Part shown: positions 9,512 to 18,915 of the stretch, one piece after another | Layout of the letters: every line of letters starts with the position of its first letter | Position numbering within the stretch: the stretch's first letter is position 1 | Source of the DNA: Verrucomicrobiales bacterium | Lineage (GTDB): Bacteria; Verrucomicrobiota; Verrucomicrobiia; Verrucomicrobiales; DEV007 | Assembly (NCBI GenBank): GCA_016795385.1 | Contig: JAEUHI010000021.1 | Span: 29,874-93,873, forward strand | DNA length: 64,000 nucleotides | Direction of reading: 5' to 3' | The notes under the pieces: model-generated | Seen by the model: only the letters and a program-made list of their open reading frames with translations | The model's database searches: none | Told to the model about the DNA's origin: nothing | Made by a program: the position numbers and the translations under genes

Positions 9512-10947
9512 TCGAACAACTCGGCCAAGCACCGTTTTCCTTCTGGCTGCACCTGCTCTTGCTGGTGATCCTCTTTGTCGAGGCGGTCCGGAAATGGCAG
9601 GCACCGTGGACGAAACCCGCCCTCGCCGTCTATGGCACGGTGACCTTCTGGTACACCGGCGACTACGTTTTCTCACGGCCCATCGATTACCAGGGCTTCG
9701 AGCCGGGAGTGGTCTCGCTCGCGTTTTTCCAGATCTGCTTTTTCCTCCTCACCTTCCGGGCCCTGATCACCCCGTTGTCGGCCCGCTTCTGCGCCAAGCC
9801 GCTCCAGATGGCGCGTCCCATGCTCGCGGGAGACCGCCGTTTCATTCCCCTCGAGTTTCCTCCGAGGCTGTTGAAGATCATCCTCCCGCTCCTCATCCTG
9901 GGCTGGGTCGTGATCTTCGGAGTCGGACTCACGACCGCCAAGGAACTCTGGCCCGCCCTGATCTGGCCTCCATTACATCCCAAAAAGGTCGGCATGTATC
10001 CGCTGACGGGACTCGGTGGCGGGGCCTCTTTCATCTTCAATGCGATCGCCTACCTGCACCTCCTCATTTGCTCGCTCTTCGGCGTGGTCGCGGTGATGTC
10101 GCGGGGGCCGGTGCGATGGATCGCCGTCGTCCTCATCGCGGTGACGTGGCCCTATTTCTGGTACGACGCGATCCGCAGCAAGATGCTCGCCCTCATCCTG
10201 CCGGGTCTGGGTGCCTTCCTCCTCACGGGGAACCGGTCCATCAAGCTCCGCGTCACGGTCGTCGTTCTTTGCGGGATTTTTGTGGTGGGGTGGTTCGGGA
10301 GGGTGATGCTCTTCCGCGGTGGCGGAGCCAATCTCGCCGCTTTCTCCGAATCCACCGCGGTCGTCGAGGACGAAGTCGCCGAAGCCCAGGGCGAAGCGCA
10401 ACGGAGACGGGAAAGCCGGCTCGGGCTCGACATGCTGAAGGAACTCTGCTGGATCAACACCTTCATCGAGTCGGGGCGATATCGTCCCACCTGGGGAGGC
10501 CGCTACCTCGCGGAGCTGGTGAATCCGATCCCGCGCTCGATCTGGCCCGGAAAGCCGATGGTGGGGATCGACTACGCCATCGCCCGCGGCTTCGGGGGAT
10601 CGCGGAGGGAACACGGCGCCTACGCCACCGTCGCCACGGGCATGATCGGCCAAGGCTGCGTGAATTTCGGGCGCTTCTTCGGAGTCCCGGCCGCGGCGCT
10701 GCTCTTCGCCCTGTGGGCCGCTTTCCTCTCGCGCCTGTGGTGCCAGCGATTCTTCTCGCCCCTGCGCCTCGCTTTGTTCCTCATCGGAATGGGCCTCACC
10801 CTCAACACGGGGCGTGATTTCACCCTCCTCGTCCTTTTCCCCTTTCTTTTTGGTTATCTCGCCATCCTCCTCTACGAATCCATGACCGGCAAAAAACCGG
10901 CCAAGGCGATGGTTCGTCCCCTCGAACAACCCGCCCGGATGAAGTGA
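9508..10947 (+). CDS. Polymerase-like polytopic membrane protein (possible Wzy)
   Basis: This 479-residue protein has about 10 to 12 predicted membrane segments and a large central loop (about residues 280-390) that is rich in charge and contains 'YLAELVNPIPRSIWPGKPMVGIDYA'-like text, as seen in oligosaccharide repeat-unit polymerase-type proteins. A Wzx/Wzy operon needs one polymerase, and this is the best candidate in the window. Wzy proteins are poorly conserved, so the assignment rests on topology, the large loop and context. The start at 9508 overlaps the previous stop. An alternative is an unrelated membrane protein of the same pathway. Confidence 0.55.
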   Translation: MIEQLGQAPFSFWLHLLLLVILFVEAVRKWQAPWTKPALAVYGTVTFWYTGDYVFSRPIDYQGFEPGVVSLAFFQICFFLLTFRALITPLSARFCAKPLQMARPMLAGDRRFIPLEFPPRLLKIILPLLILGWVVIFGVGLTTAKELWPALIWPPLHPKKVGMYPLTGLGGGASFIFNAIAYLHLLICSLFGVVAVMSRGPVRWIAVVLIAVTWPYFWYDAIRSKMLALILPGLGAFLLTGNRSIKLRVTVVVLCGIFVVGWFGRVMLFRGGGANLAAFSESTAVVEDEVAEAQGEAQRRRESRLGLDMLKELCWINTFIESGRYRPTWGGRYLAELVNPIPRSIWPGKPMVGIDYAIARGFGGSRREHGAYATVATGMIGQGCVNFGRFFGVPAAALLFALWAAFLSRLWCQRFFSPLRLALFLIGMGLTLNTGRDFTLLVLFPFLFGYLAILLYESMTGKKPAKAMVRPLEQPARMK

Positions 10948-10953
10948 CGCCCG

Positions 10954-12216
10954 ATGACTGTTTTACTGTCATTTCTTACCTACGGACCCTACCACCTCGC
11001 CCGACTTGCGGCCGCGCAAGCCCATGGGCGGGACGGAGGTTTGGAGGTCGTGGGACTCGCGATGTCCCGGAGGGACGCCGACTATTCCTGGGAAACGGAA
11101 AGGTCCGGGGAGGTCCGCTACGCCGTCGAGGACATGACGGCCGACGAGGTGCCGGTGGATGACTGGACGCGCCATCTGCAAACGATCCTCGACGAGGTGC
11201 GGCCGGACGTCTGCGCCATCGCGGGCTACAGCCATCCGGCGATGCTCACCCTCGTCGCGCTCTGTGGAGAACGATCCATCCCGTGGATCCTCATGAGCGA
11301 CAGCCGCGAGGCCGATCGTCCCCGCACCCGCTGGCGCGAATGGTCGAAGGGACGCATCGTCCGCCTCGCTTCGGCGGGCTTCACCGCGGGCAGGGTGCAC
11401 AGCGAATACCTTGAAAAACTCGGGCTTGTCAAAAACGCCTGCTCCGTGGGTTACGACGTCGTCGACAACGCCTACTTCTCGACCCAAGCCGCGAAGTGGC
11501 GGGCTGGGGCGAAATCCGGCGACACGGTGTCGTGGGAGCCGCGACCCTATTTCCTCGCGACGAACCGCTTCATTCCCAAGAAGAACCTTTTCCGTCTGCT
11601 CGATGCCTATGCGGCCCATGCCACCGCGGAGGGGCTCCGCGATCCCTGGCCGTTGGTGATGTTGGGGGATGGCGAGCTGAAGTCCGATCTCCTCGCGCAT
11701 GCCGGCACGCTTGGACTCGCCGTGCGTAATCGGGCTCCCTGGGAAACGGCGGCGAAGAACGAGACCGGATCGGATGGCCGGCCCGAGGTGTTTTTTCCAG
11801 GCTTCCGCCAGATCGATGAGCTGCCCCGCTTCTACGCCCACGCCGGTGCTTTCGTCCACGCCAGCACCACGGAACAATGGGGACTGGTGGTGAACGAAGC
11901 GATGGCGAGCGGGCTCCCCGTGCTCGTCTCGAAATCCTGTGGCTGTGCCCCCGAGCTGGTGAAGGAGGGGATCAACGGCCATACCTTTGATCCCTGCGAC
12001 GTGGGCGAACTGACGCGACGGATGAACGAGATCGCCGCCCTCGATAAAACGGCCCGCGCCGAACTCGGCGTGGCAGGGCAGCGGATCATCTCCGATTGGG
12101 GACTCGCGCGCTTCGCGGAAGGTCTCGCCGAAGCCGCGGCAAGAGCGAGGGAGACGGGCCCGAAGAAGCCGGGGCCGATCGAGAAGTTCCTGCTCTATTC
12201 CCTCTCCCGCCGATGA
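10954..12216 (+). CDS. Glycosyltransferase family 4
   Basis: This 420-residue protein has an N-terminal Rossmann half (MTVLLSFLTYGPYHLARLAA) and a GT4 C-terminal half. The latter has 'LATNRFIPKKNLFRLLDAY' (about 202-220), 'FFPGFRQIDELPRFYAHA' and E-x7-E 'EQWGLVVNE' near residues 307-315, with 'ASGLPVLVS' after it. It starts 6 bp after the polymerase-like gene, and its stop overlaps the ATG of the next gene. The role is transfer of a sugar to the lipid-linked intermediate. Confidence 0.86.
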   Translation: MTVLLSFLTYGPYHLARLAAAQAHGRDGGLEVVGLAMSRRDADYSWETERSGEVRYAVEDMTADEVPVDDWTRHLQTILDEVRPDVCAIAGYSHPAMLTLVALCGERSIPWILMSDSREADRPRTRWREWSKGRIVRLASAGFTAGRVHSEYLEKLGLVKNACSVGYDVVDNAYFSTQAAKWRAGAKSGDTVSWEPRPYFLATNRFIPKKNLFRLLDAYAAHATAEGLRDPWPLVMLGDGELKSDLLAHAGTLGLAVRNRAPWETAAKNETGSDGRPEVFFPGFRQIDELPRFYAHAGAFVHASTTEQWGLVVNEAMASGLPVLVSKSCGCAPELVKEGINGHTFDPCDVGELTRRMNEIAALDKTARAELGVAGQRIISDWGLARFAEGLAEAAARARETGPKKPGPIEKFLLYSLSRR

Positions 12217-13421
12217 AGGTGGCTCATGTCGTCGACTCCGTCTCCCGGAATGCGGGTGGCGTTTTTTTCAGTGTCAACAGCCTCGCCCACGCTCTGTCGC
12301 GGAGGGGGATCGATGTCTCCGTGCATGGTCTGCGCGATGGGTCGTCGGAGGCGGATGCGCCTGCGTGGGCGCCGCTCTCCCTGCGGATCCACGATCCGAT
12401 GGGACCCCGTGGACTCGGATTTTCGCCCTCACTGACAAAAGCCCTCCTCGCCGGGGAGGATGACCTGCTGCATGTGCACGGAGCCTGGCAGGCGCAATCG
12501 CATTCGGTGAATGTCTGGCATCGCCGGACAAGGCGTCCCTACCTGATCTCGCTCCATGGCATGCTCGATCCTTGGGCGCTCTCTCGATCCCGCGGCAAAA
12601 AATGGCTCGCCGCGCTCGCGTATGAGCGCACCCACCTCCGCCAAGCGGCCTGTCTGCATGCCCTCTGCGGGCCGGAGCGGGATTCGATCCGGAGTTACGG
12701 ATTGAAACAGCCGGTCTGCCTCATCCCGAACGGCGTCGATCTGCCGGAGACGGATGCCGCGATCCTGAACGGCGGCAAAGGGAATGAACCACGCCACTTG
12801 TTGTTCCTCGGCCGGCTCCATCCGAAAAAAGGGCTCGTGAACGCCCTCCGTGCCTGGGCGCGGGTGATGGCCCGGGCGGAGTCGGGTGCGTGGAGATTCG
12901 TCATCGCCGGATGGGATCAAGGTGGGCACGGAGAGGAATTGAAATCGCTCTGCCGCGAACTCGGCCTTTCCTTTTCGGTGGTGCCGGAAGGGCAAGCAGC
13001 TCTCTCGTCGATCGAATCGCGGAAGGGCTCCGTGATGTTCCACGGTCCGGCTTTTGGAGAGGCCAAGGAGGCGCTCTTGCGAAGGGCCGATGCCTTCATC
13101 CTCCCGAGCTTCAGCGAAGGGTTGCCCATGGCCGTGCTCGAGGCCTGGGCCCATGCCTTGCCGGTGCTGATGACCGACTTCTGCAACCTCCCCGAAGGCT
13201 TCGCCGCGGGAGCGGCCCAGCGCATCGGCACCGATGTGGAGACCATCGCGGAAGGCTTGAACGAGCTGTTTGAAGGATCGGCGACCGATCAAAGAGCGAT
13301 GGGGGCGCGCGGCAGACGCCTCGTCGAAGAGCGTTTCACCTGGCCCCGCGTTGCCGCGGAGATGGAGGAGGTCTATCGTTGGCTCGTCGGCGGGGGATCG
13401 AAGCCGGGGTGTGTCTCGTAG
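12213..13421 (+). CDS. Glycosyltransferase family 4, last gene of the EPS operon
   Basis: This 402-residue protein starts MKVAHVVDSVSRNAGGVFFSVNSLA, with the donor-side glycine pair near residues 15-16. 'FLGRLHPKKGLVNALRAW' lies at about 197-214 and E-x7-E 'EGLPMAVLE' at about 303-311. The ATG at 12213 overlaps the stop of the preceding gene. It closes the densely packed operon: the next 124 bp are non-coding and contain a 7-bp tandem array. Confidence 0.86.
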   Translation: MKVAHVVDSVSRNAGGVFFSVNSLAHALSRRGIDVSVHGLRDGSSEADAPAWAPLSLRIHDPMGPRGLGFSPSLTKALLAGEDDLLHVHGAWQAQSHSVNVWHRRTRRPYLISLHGMLDPWALSRSRGKKWLAALAYERTHLRQAACLHALCGPERDSIRSYGLKQPVCLIPNGVDLPETDAAILNGGKGNEPRHLLFLGRLHPKKGLVNALRAWARVMARAESGAWRFVIAGWDQGGHGEELKSLCRELGLSFSVVPEGQAALSSIESRKGSVMFHGPAFGEAKEALLRRADAFILPSFSEGLPMAVLEAWAHALPVLMTDFCNLPEGFAAGAAQRIGTDVETIAEGLNELFEGSATDQRAMGARGRRLVEERFTWPRVAAEMEEVYRWLVGGGSKPGCVS

Positions 13422-13453
13422 CGCCTTCGGCGCGGTGGGCGGTAGGCGGTAGG

Positions 13454-13509
13454 CAGAGGTCAGAGGTCAGAGGTCAGAGGTCAGAGGTCAGAGGTCAGAG
13501 GTCAGAGGT
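13454..13509. repeat. Eight tandem copies of a 7-bp unit
   Basis: The unit CAGAGGT is repeated eight times without error. It sits in the 124-bp gap between the last EPS operon gene and the YdcF-like gene. A perfect array like this can change copy number by slippage and lies directly upstream of the next coding region. Confidence 0.95.
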
Positions 13510-13545
13510 CCCTCCGCACCAAGCACCAAAGACCTCATTCGCATC

Positions 13546-14100
13546 ATGATTCGCAAACTCACCGGGATCGCCTTGGCGGGGGCGCTGTTGTTGGTTCTGT
13601 GGGTGCTTTATTTTCCCTGGCCGGTGCCTTTGACGAAGACGGAGCCGATTCCCTGGGAGCCGGACGCGATTGTGGTGCCGGGCAGCGGTGATGTCGTGCG
13701 GGTGCGCGAGGCCGCGCGCATGGCGGAACGGTTTCCGGTCATCCCCGTCATCATCACCGGCGACGGCGGTTTCCTCGAGACGGGCGTGATCGATCTCGGA
13801 GTCTTCGAGGAGCGTCTCGTGATCGAGCCGGATGCGGAGTCGACCTTCGAAAACGCCGCCCTGCTTGTGCCCATCCTCGAAGAACTTTCGGTGAAACGCG
13901 CCGTTCTCGTGACCAACTGGTTCCACGTGCCGAGAGCCGAAGCGGTCTTCCGGAGCCGCTTTCCCGGGATCGAATTCGCCAGCACCTGGGAGAATCCCGC
14001 GGATTCGCTGCCACCGTGGGATGTCCAATCCCAACGCCGGGAAAAGCTCGCCTCGCTTTGGTATCTCGTGCGCTATGGTGTGAATGCTTTCCGGTCCTGA
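13546..14100 (+). CDS. YdcF/SanA-like (DUF218) protein
   Basis: This 184-residue protein has an N-terminal membrane segment (about residues 5-22), followed by the DUF218 core. 'AIVVPGSGDVVRVREAARMAE' (about 45-65) and 'VIITGDGG' are the nucleotide-fold-like start. 'ESTFENAALLVPIL' and 'RAVLVTNWFHVPRAEAVFR' are typical of the family. DUF218 proteins such as SanA, ElyC and YdcF are linked to envelope integrity and lipid-carrier homeostasis. Placement after an EPS operon fits an envelope role, but the exact reaction is unknown. Confidence 0.75.
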   Translation: MIRKLTGIALAGALLLVLWVLYFPWPVPLTKTEPIPWEPDAIVVPGSGDVVRVREAARMAERFPVIPVIITGDGGFLETGVIDLGVFEERLVIEPDAESTFENAALLVPILEELSVKRAVLVTNWFHVPRAEAVFRSRFPGIEFASTWENPADSLPPWDVQSQRREKLASLWYLVRYGVNAFRS

Positions 14101-14208
14101 CCCGGACGAACGGAGAGACCACCACAACCCGCGTTCACGGAGTTTTCTGCCTGTAGTGGTGACGTCCACGTCGCCACCGGTCGAGCCAGAAGCCCCCTGA
14201 GCACGCCG

Positions 14209-14240
14209 ACCTTTTACCTTTTACCTTCCCACCTTTTACC
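14209..14240. repeat. Heptamer array (TTTTACC family, copy 1)
   Basis: Imperfect tandem copies of TTTTACC lie just before the GT2 gene start and are followed by GCGCCGCGAGGCGC, a short dyad. It belongs to a family of similar arrays at 18808, 20202, 23081, 25301 and 25511. Confidence 0.85.
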
Positions 14241-14262
14241 GCGCCGCGAGGCGCTGCGCCCC

Positions 14263-15036
14263 ATGAATCTTCGTGACATCACCCCCGTCGTGCTCACCTG
14301 GAACGAGGAACCCAACCTCCGGCGATGCCTCGAGGAACTCGGCTGGGCGGATCGCGTGGTCGTGATCGACAGTGGCAGCACCGACGAAACCCTCGCGATC
14401 TGCGCGTCATTTCCGAACGTCGAGGTGATCCGGCGGCCTTTCGACAACCACACCGCCCAATGGAATTTCGGGATCGACCAGGTATCGACGCCCTGGGTGC
14501 TTTCCCTCGATGCCGACTATCGATTGAATGGTGGGTTTGTCAGGGAGATCGAGGCGCTCGATGAAACCCGTCCAGAGGCGGCGTGGTATGCGTCTTTCCG
14601 GTTCCTCGTCTTCGGGCGTCCGCTGCGGGGATCGCTCTATCCGCCGCGCGCGATCCTCTTCGATCGTGCACGCTGCCGCTATGTCGCGGACGGTCACACC
14701 CAGACCCTGTCGATCGATGGGGGTTCCGGTTTTCTTTCGACCCGGATCGATCACGACGACCGCAAGCCGCTGTCCCGTTGGTTCGACTCGCAGATCAAGT
14801 ATGCCCGGCTCGAGGCGGAAAAGCTGGAGGCCGAGGCCCATCCCGCCTCCTGGCCCGATCGATTGCGCAAACGGATCTGGCCCGCGGCGCCCGCCGCGTT
14901 TCTTTACACCCTGTTTTTCAAGCGTGTCATCCTCGACGGCTGGCCGGGCTGGTTCTACGTGTTGCAGCGCACCTACGCGGAGCTGCTGTTGTCCTTGATC
15001 CTGCTCGAACGACGCCTGATGAAATGGCCCGATTAA
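14263..15036 (+). CDS. Glycosyltransferase family 2
   Basis: This 257-residue GT-A enzyme is of the WaaE/KdtX-like type. 'VVLTWNEEPNLRRCLEELGWADRVVVIDSGSTDET' style motifs fill residues 9-43, and 'WVLSLDADYRL' supplies the DxD-like metal-binding acidic residues at about 84-86. The C-terminus is rich in aromatic and hydrophobic residues, suggesting peripheral membrane contact. It should transfer a sugar from a nucleotide-sugar donor to an envelope glycan. The ATG at 14263 follows a heptamer array. The downstream methyltransferase starts 13 bp after the stop, so the two are probably cotranscribed. Confidence 0.85.
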   Translation: MNLRDITPVVLTWNEEPNLRRCLEELGWADRVVVIDSGSTDETLAICASFPNVEVIRRPFDNHTAQWNFGIDQVSTPWVLSLDADYRLNGGFVREIEALDETRPEAAWYASFRFLVFGRPLRGSLYPPRAILFDRARCRYVADGHTQTLSIDGGSGFLSTRIDHDDRKPLSRWFDSQIKYARLEAEKLEAEAHPASWPDRLRKRIWPAAPAAFLYTLFFKRVILDGWPGWFYVLQRTYAELLLSLILLERRLMKWPD

Positions 15037-15049
15037 CTGACTTTCCGGC

Positions 15050-15691
15050 ATGACCACCCCCGCAGCTTCAACCTATGCCTACCGTTCCACCGATGGCGCC
15101 CACACCGACGCCTATCTCTGGACGACGGTCGAGAGGATCCTGGCAGAATCGATCGCGTCCGACCGGCGTGTTTTTGATCTCGGCTGCGGCAACGGCACGC
15201 TCGCCCGGCATCTCGGCAAGCTCGGATACGAAGTGTACGGCGTCGACCCCTCCGAGGAAGGGATCTCTCAGGCAAGGATCGCCGATCCTGAAACACGTCT
15301 GAGAATCGGGAGCGCGTACGATCCCCTCTCCGAAACCTATGGCATGTTTCCGGCGGTGATCTCACTCGAAGTGGTGGAGCATGTTTACTCTCCGAGACTT
15401 TATGCACGTTGCGTGTATGACCTGCTCGAACCCGGCGGGGTCGCCATTATCAGCACGCCGTATCACGGTTATCTGAAGAATCTGGCACTCTCGCTCCTGG
15501 GAAAGTGGGATTGGCACTTCACGGCCCTTTGGGATCACGGCCACATCAAGTTCTGGTCGATCGCGACTTTGACCTCCCTTTTCCAGGAACAAGGCATGAC
15601 CCTTGAACGTGTGCACCGTGTCGGTCGGATTCCGGCTTTGGCGAAATCCATGATCCTTACGTTCAGGAAGCCGGAGCGTGTCCTTCCCTGA
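15050..15691 (+). CDS. Class I SAM-dependent methyltransferase
   Basis: This 213-residue protein has motif I 'VFDLGCGNGTLARHL' at about residues 41-55, 'VYGVDPSEEGISQAR' as motif II, 'ISLEVVEHVYSPRLY' as the UbiG-like post-motif, and 'LLEPGGVAIISTPYHGY'. It resembles UbiG/Coq3-type and sugar methyltransferases. The position directly after a GT2 gene suggests a glycan-related acceptor, but this is inference. The gap before the next gene holds no clear signal. Confidence 0.82.
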   Translation: MTTPAASTYAYRSTDGAHTDAYLWTTVERILAESIASDRRVFDLGCGNGTLARHLGKLGYEVYGVDPSEEGISQARIADPETRLRIGSAYDPLSETYGMFPAVISLEVVEHVYSPRLYARCVYDLLEPGGVAIISTPYHGYLKNLALSLLGKWDWHFTALWDHGHIKFWSIATLTSLFQEQGMTLERVHRVGRIPALAKSMILTFRKPERVLP

Positions 15692-15849
15692 TCGACCTTT
15701 GCGATTCGACAATGCCAATTTGTTTCGCCGCACTCCGCTGAGGAAAGAGGGGATCTGGCGCGTGGTGAGGGCCCTTGCTCGCGTTGCGCAGTGGCTGGTT
15801 TGAGGCGAACCTCCGTTCTCGCAGTAGCGTCCAGCCGAATAAACCACCG

Positions 15850-18774
15850 ATGAAGTTTGCCGTCTCCATGCTCGCCGGCCTGCTGGCGCTGCTGCCCGTC
15901 CCGGGGCATGGCGGCATCACGCTGGTCGCGCGCGAGACCTTCGAGGGCGTCCGGACTCTCGATGCGGCATCGCCGGGGAATCTCGGTGAATTCCACGAAG
16001 GGGCCTGGCAGTGCCGGGCGGTGGGGCCCCGGATGGAATCGACTCCCGGATGGGGCTGGTCGGGCGATTCGCAGGGCGCGTTGGTGAGGACCTTCTGGGA
16101 CCTCCGCGAGGCTCCCTACAGCACGGCACGCGACGCGGGAATGATCGGTGCCTGGGTCCGATTTGAAGACCTCGCGGAAGCCGGGTATCTCAGCAGCGGC
16201 TTGGTCGCCAATCCGGCGATGGTCCTCGAACTGCGGAGCGGCGGAGACAATGCTCCCTTCCAGATGCTGGGGGTGACCCGGGAAAAGCAGTGGGCCAGCC
16301 GCGATGGATCGCTTTGGTCCGCGGCGGCGGATCCGGTGCAGACAAATGTCTGGTACTGGGTGCAGATCGCCTGGGAGCGGGTCGGTGCCCGTCTCGCCGC
16401 AGTCGCCGCCATCCAACCGCTCGGAGGGACTTTGCAGACGCTCGGGGAAACGGAGATCATTTTGCCCGGCTATGAGACGACGACGGCCCATGTTCTCAAT
16501 GCCCCGGCGACGACCGCGCCAGGGCAAGTCTACCGATGGCGCGGGCGGCTCGGCGGGGCGACTCTCGCGCGCATCGACGCACTCGGGGATGCGGCACCTC
16601 TACCCGACCTGCTCGCCCCCGTGGATCAGCGTCATACCTGGTACATCGATCCGGTGAGCGGTGATGACAACCACGACGGCCTTACACCGGCGACCGCCTG
16701 GCGCAGCGTCGGAAAGTTCAATCAGGAAAGCGCCCATGCCGGGATCTTCGCACCGGCCGATGGTGGTCATGAGAACGGAGACCTTGTCATCATCGACACC
16801 TCCCAGGTTCCCCTCGATCTGGGGACGCAGGCCCTGTCGGTGAGGACCCGCGGTCTGACCCTGCGACCCGCGGCGGGGCAGGCGAAAATCCGTCTCCGCG
16901 CCCATCGCGATCTCATCACCGGAGCAACCGTGTGGACCCGCCCGAATCCCGCGGCGCAGCCGAAGGTGTGGGTGACGACCGATGGCAACGCGACGGACCT
17001 TCAGGATGTGGTGGTCTGGGAAAACGATCGCTGGCTCCATCATGTGCGGAGCGCGACGATGGGCGCCCCTTCTCCCGAGGCCTTGGCCGAGTTGAACGGC
17101 ACGCCGGGGAGTTTTCACAGCGACGGGACCCATCTCTACCTCCATCCGTTCGGCGGCACGAATCCCAACACCGACGGCAAATCCTACACCCGCAGCCGTT
17201 TTCGCAACGACGGAGGATCCGCCGTGATGTTGCTGGCTCCCGACCTCGCCGTCCACGGCATCGACGTGCGGAAGACGGCGCTCGCGAGGGCATCGGACGG
17301 CGATCCCTACACCGCCTACGGCATCCAGGGCGATGTGGGGTTTGGTGGGGAAACGCTCCTCCAAAATTGTTACGTCGATTACGTGGGGAAACATGGCATC
17401 GGCTTCACCGATTCCAACTCGGGTCGCCACGTCCTCGTGCTCGATTGCCAGGTGGAGCAGGGATCGCCCTACTTCAATCAGACCCCCTTCGTCGATTACA
17501 ACGGCTTGGAAACCGCTACGGGCAATCGCACGACCTACCGGCGCTGCATCAACCGGAAGGTCGCCGGACTCGTCGGTTCCACCGAGGGATGGAGCCGCCA
17601 GCTCGTGACCTATTACCTCCACAACAACGGCACGGGCACCCAGTTCGACGAGGTGCGTTTCGAGCAATGCGAATTCGGTGGTCGGGTCACCACGGGCGGC
17701 GGGATCGATGCCTTGGTCCTCGAGGAATGCCTCGTCGCCGGCGGGGATGTCAGTGCGACGAGCGTGGAGGTGAACCGATGCCGGCTGACGGAACTCCCGG
17801 TCGGGAACCACCGGCCTGACGGCACCCTCATCGCCCGCAACAACCTGCATGTCTTCTCGGAAGGTGTCTTCAATGCCTCGTTCAACGCCCGCGTCGAGGG
17901 CACGGTGATTTTTGAAGGCAACACCTTCGATCTGCGACCCTACCTCCAGTCCGACAACCCGGGTTTTTGCCTCTTCCAACGCATCGGGGCACTCGATTTC
18001 ACCTTCCGCAACAATGTCTTCATCGCCCCGAAGAACCGCGAATTCGGGGTCATCGAAAAGCTCGAGGACACGGATCCGGTGCACTTTTCGAAGAATGTCT
18101 ACGAGACGAGTGCTGCGGCCACGTTGCTCCATGGGTTCAAAGAGGGCGGCATGGTCCGGACCGTCCCGCTCTCCCAATGGCAGGCGATGGGCCACGACAT
18201 CGGAAGTCTCGCGACCGATGCCTTGGTCGACGCTTGGCTATTGCCATTGGCAGGTTCTCCCTTGATCAACGCGGGACACGACCTGGTGCCCCCGGTGGAT
18301 TTTTCAGGGCGTTTCTTCTCCTCCCGCCGCACCATCGGTGCGCAGGAGCCGGGGCTTTCCTATCAAGGGTGGCGCGAGCAGGAATTCCCCCCGGCGGCGT
18401 GGGGAAATGATCTGGTCAGCGGTCCGACGGCGGACCCCGATGGCGACGGTCGGGCGAACCTGCTCGAATTTCTCCTGGGATCGAACCCGAGGGCGAGCAC
18501 CTCCTACGGAGCATTCGTGCTCCAGCCCGCCCCCGGTCTCCCCGGGGAAACCCTGCTCGTGGGGAGCATTCCCAACCACGCCGTCGGAGCCACGCTCCGG
18601 GCCGAATTCTCCGTGGATCTCGAATCCTGGGTGGCGGTGCCTCTCTCCGAAGCCGCGTTCCTGCCTCCCGAGGGGAATGTCCAAAACCGGCGTGGCTTCC
18701 TCTCGCCCGTCCCTGCGACAGGGGACCGCTTCTTTTGGCGCTGGGTCGCCCGTCCCGATCCTCGTTCTCTTTAA
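15850..18774 (+). CDS. Secreted right-handed beta-helix protein
   Basis: This 974-residue protein has a signal peptide (MKFAVSMLAGLLALLPVPGHGG). A region of about 240 residues that could be a LamG-like sandwich follows. At about residue 265 'TWYIDPVSGDDNHDGLTPATAWRSV' marks the common entry into a pectate-lyase-like beta-helix, which runs to about residue 800. Near residue 865 there is an EF-hand-like 'DPDGDGRANLLEFLLGSNP' segment, then a terminal domain of about 90 residues often seen in verrucomicrobial secreted proteins. It could be a polysaccharide lyase, a hydrolase or a structural protein; no catalytic residues can be assigned. Its place after the polymer genes would suit a role in processing or binding the exopolymer. 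Confidence 0.78.
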   Translation: MKFAVSMLAGLLALLPVPGHGGITLVARETFEGVRTLDAASPGNLGEFHEGAWQCRAVGPRMESTPGWGWSGDSQGALVRTFWDLREAPYSTARDAGMIGAWVRFEDLAEAGYLSSGLVANPAMVLELRSGGDNAPFQMLGVTREKQWASRDGSLWSAAADPVQTNVWYWVQIAWERVGARLAAVAAIQPLGGTLQTLGETEIILPGYETTTAHVLNAPATTAPGQVYRWRGRLGGATLARIDALGDAAPLPDLLAPVDQRHTWYIDPVSGDDNHDGLTPATAWRSVGKFNQESAHAGIFAPADGGHENGDLVIIDTSQVPLDLGTQALSVRTRGLTLRPAAGQAKIRLRAHRDLITGATVWTRPNPAAQPKVWVTTDGNATDLQDVVVWENDRWLHHVRSATMGAPSPEALAELNGTPGSFHSDGTHLYLHPFGGTNPNTDGKSYTRSRFRNDGGSAVMLLAPDLAVHGIDVRKTALARASDGDPYTAYGIQGDVGFGGETLLQNCYVDYVGKHGIGFTDSNSGRHVLVLDCQVEQGSPYFNQTPFVDYNGLETATGNRTTYRRCINRKVAGLVGSTEGWSRQLVTYYLHNNGTGTQFDEVRFEQCEFGGRVTTGGGIDALVLEECLVAGGDVSATSVEVNRCRLTELPVGNHRPDGTLIARNNLHVFSEGVFNASFNARVEGTVIFEGNTFDLRPYLQSDNPGFCLFQRIGALDFTFRNNVFIAPKNREFGVIEKLEDTDPVHFSKNVYETSAAATLLHGFKEGGMVRTVPLSQWQAMGHDIGSLATDALVDAWLLPLAGSPLINAGHDLVPPVDFSGRFFSSRRTIGAQEPGLSYQGWREQEFPPAAWGNDLVSGPTADPDGDGRANLLEFLLGSNPRASTSYGAFVLQPAPGLPGETLLVGSIPNHAVGATLRAEFSVDLESWVAVPLSEAAFLPPEGNVQNRRGFLSPVPATGDRFFWRWVARPDPRSL

Positions 18775-18807
18775 CTGGGAAAATCCGTTCGCCACCGTAC
18801 TTTCCTA

Positions 18808-18852
18808 ACCTTTTACTTTTTACCTTTTGCCTTTTACTTCTCCTCTGGCACC
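18808..18852. repeat. Heptamer array (TTTTACC family, copy 2) with CTCTGGCAC tail
   Basis: Four degenerate TTTTACC units are followed by TTTTACTTC and then CTCTGGCACC. The same order of array and tail occurs at 25511-25549, and the inverted complement of the tail (GTGCCAGAG) is at 20160. The array lies 34 bp downstream of the beta-helix gene stop. Confidence 0.85.
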
Positions 18853-18915
18853 GGGGCTCTTCCTTGCCCGCGCTCCCGCGCTCCCGCGCTCCCGCGCCAC
18901 CGGCGCACCTCCCTC

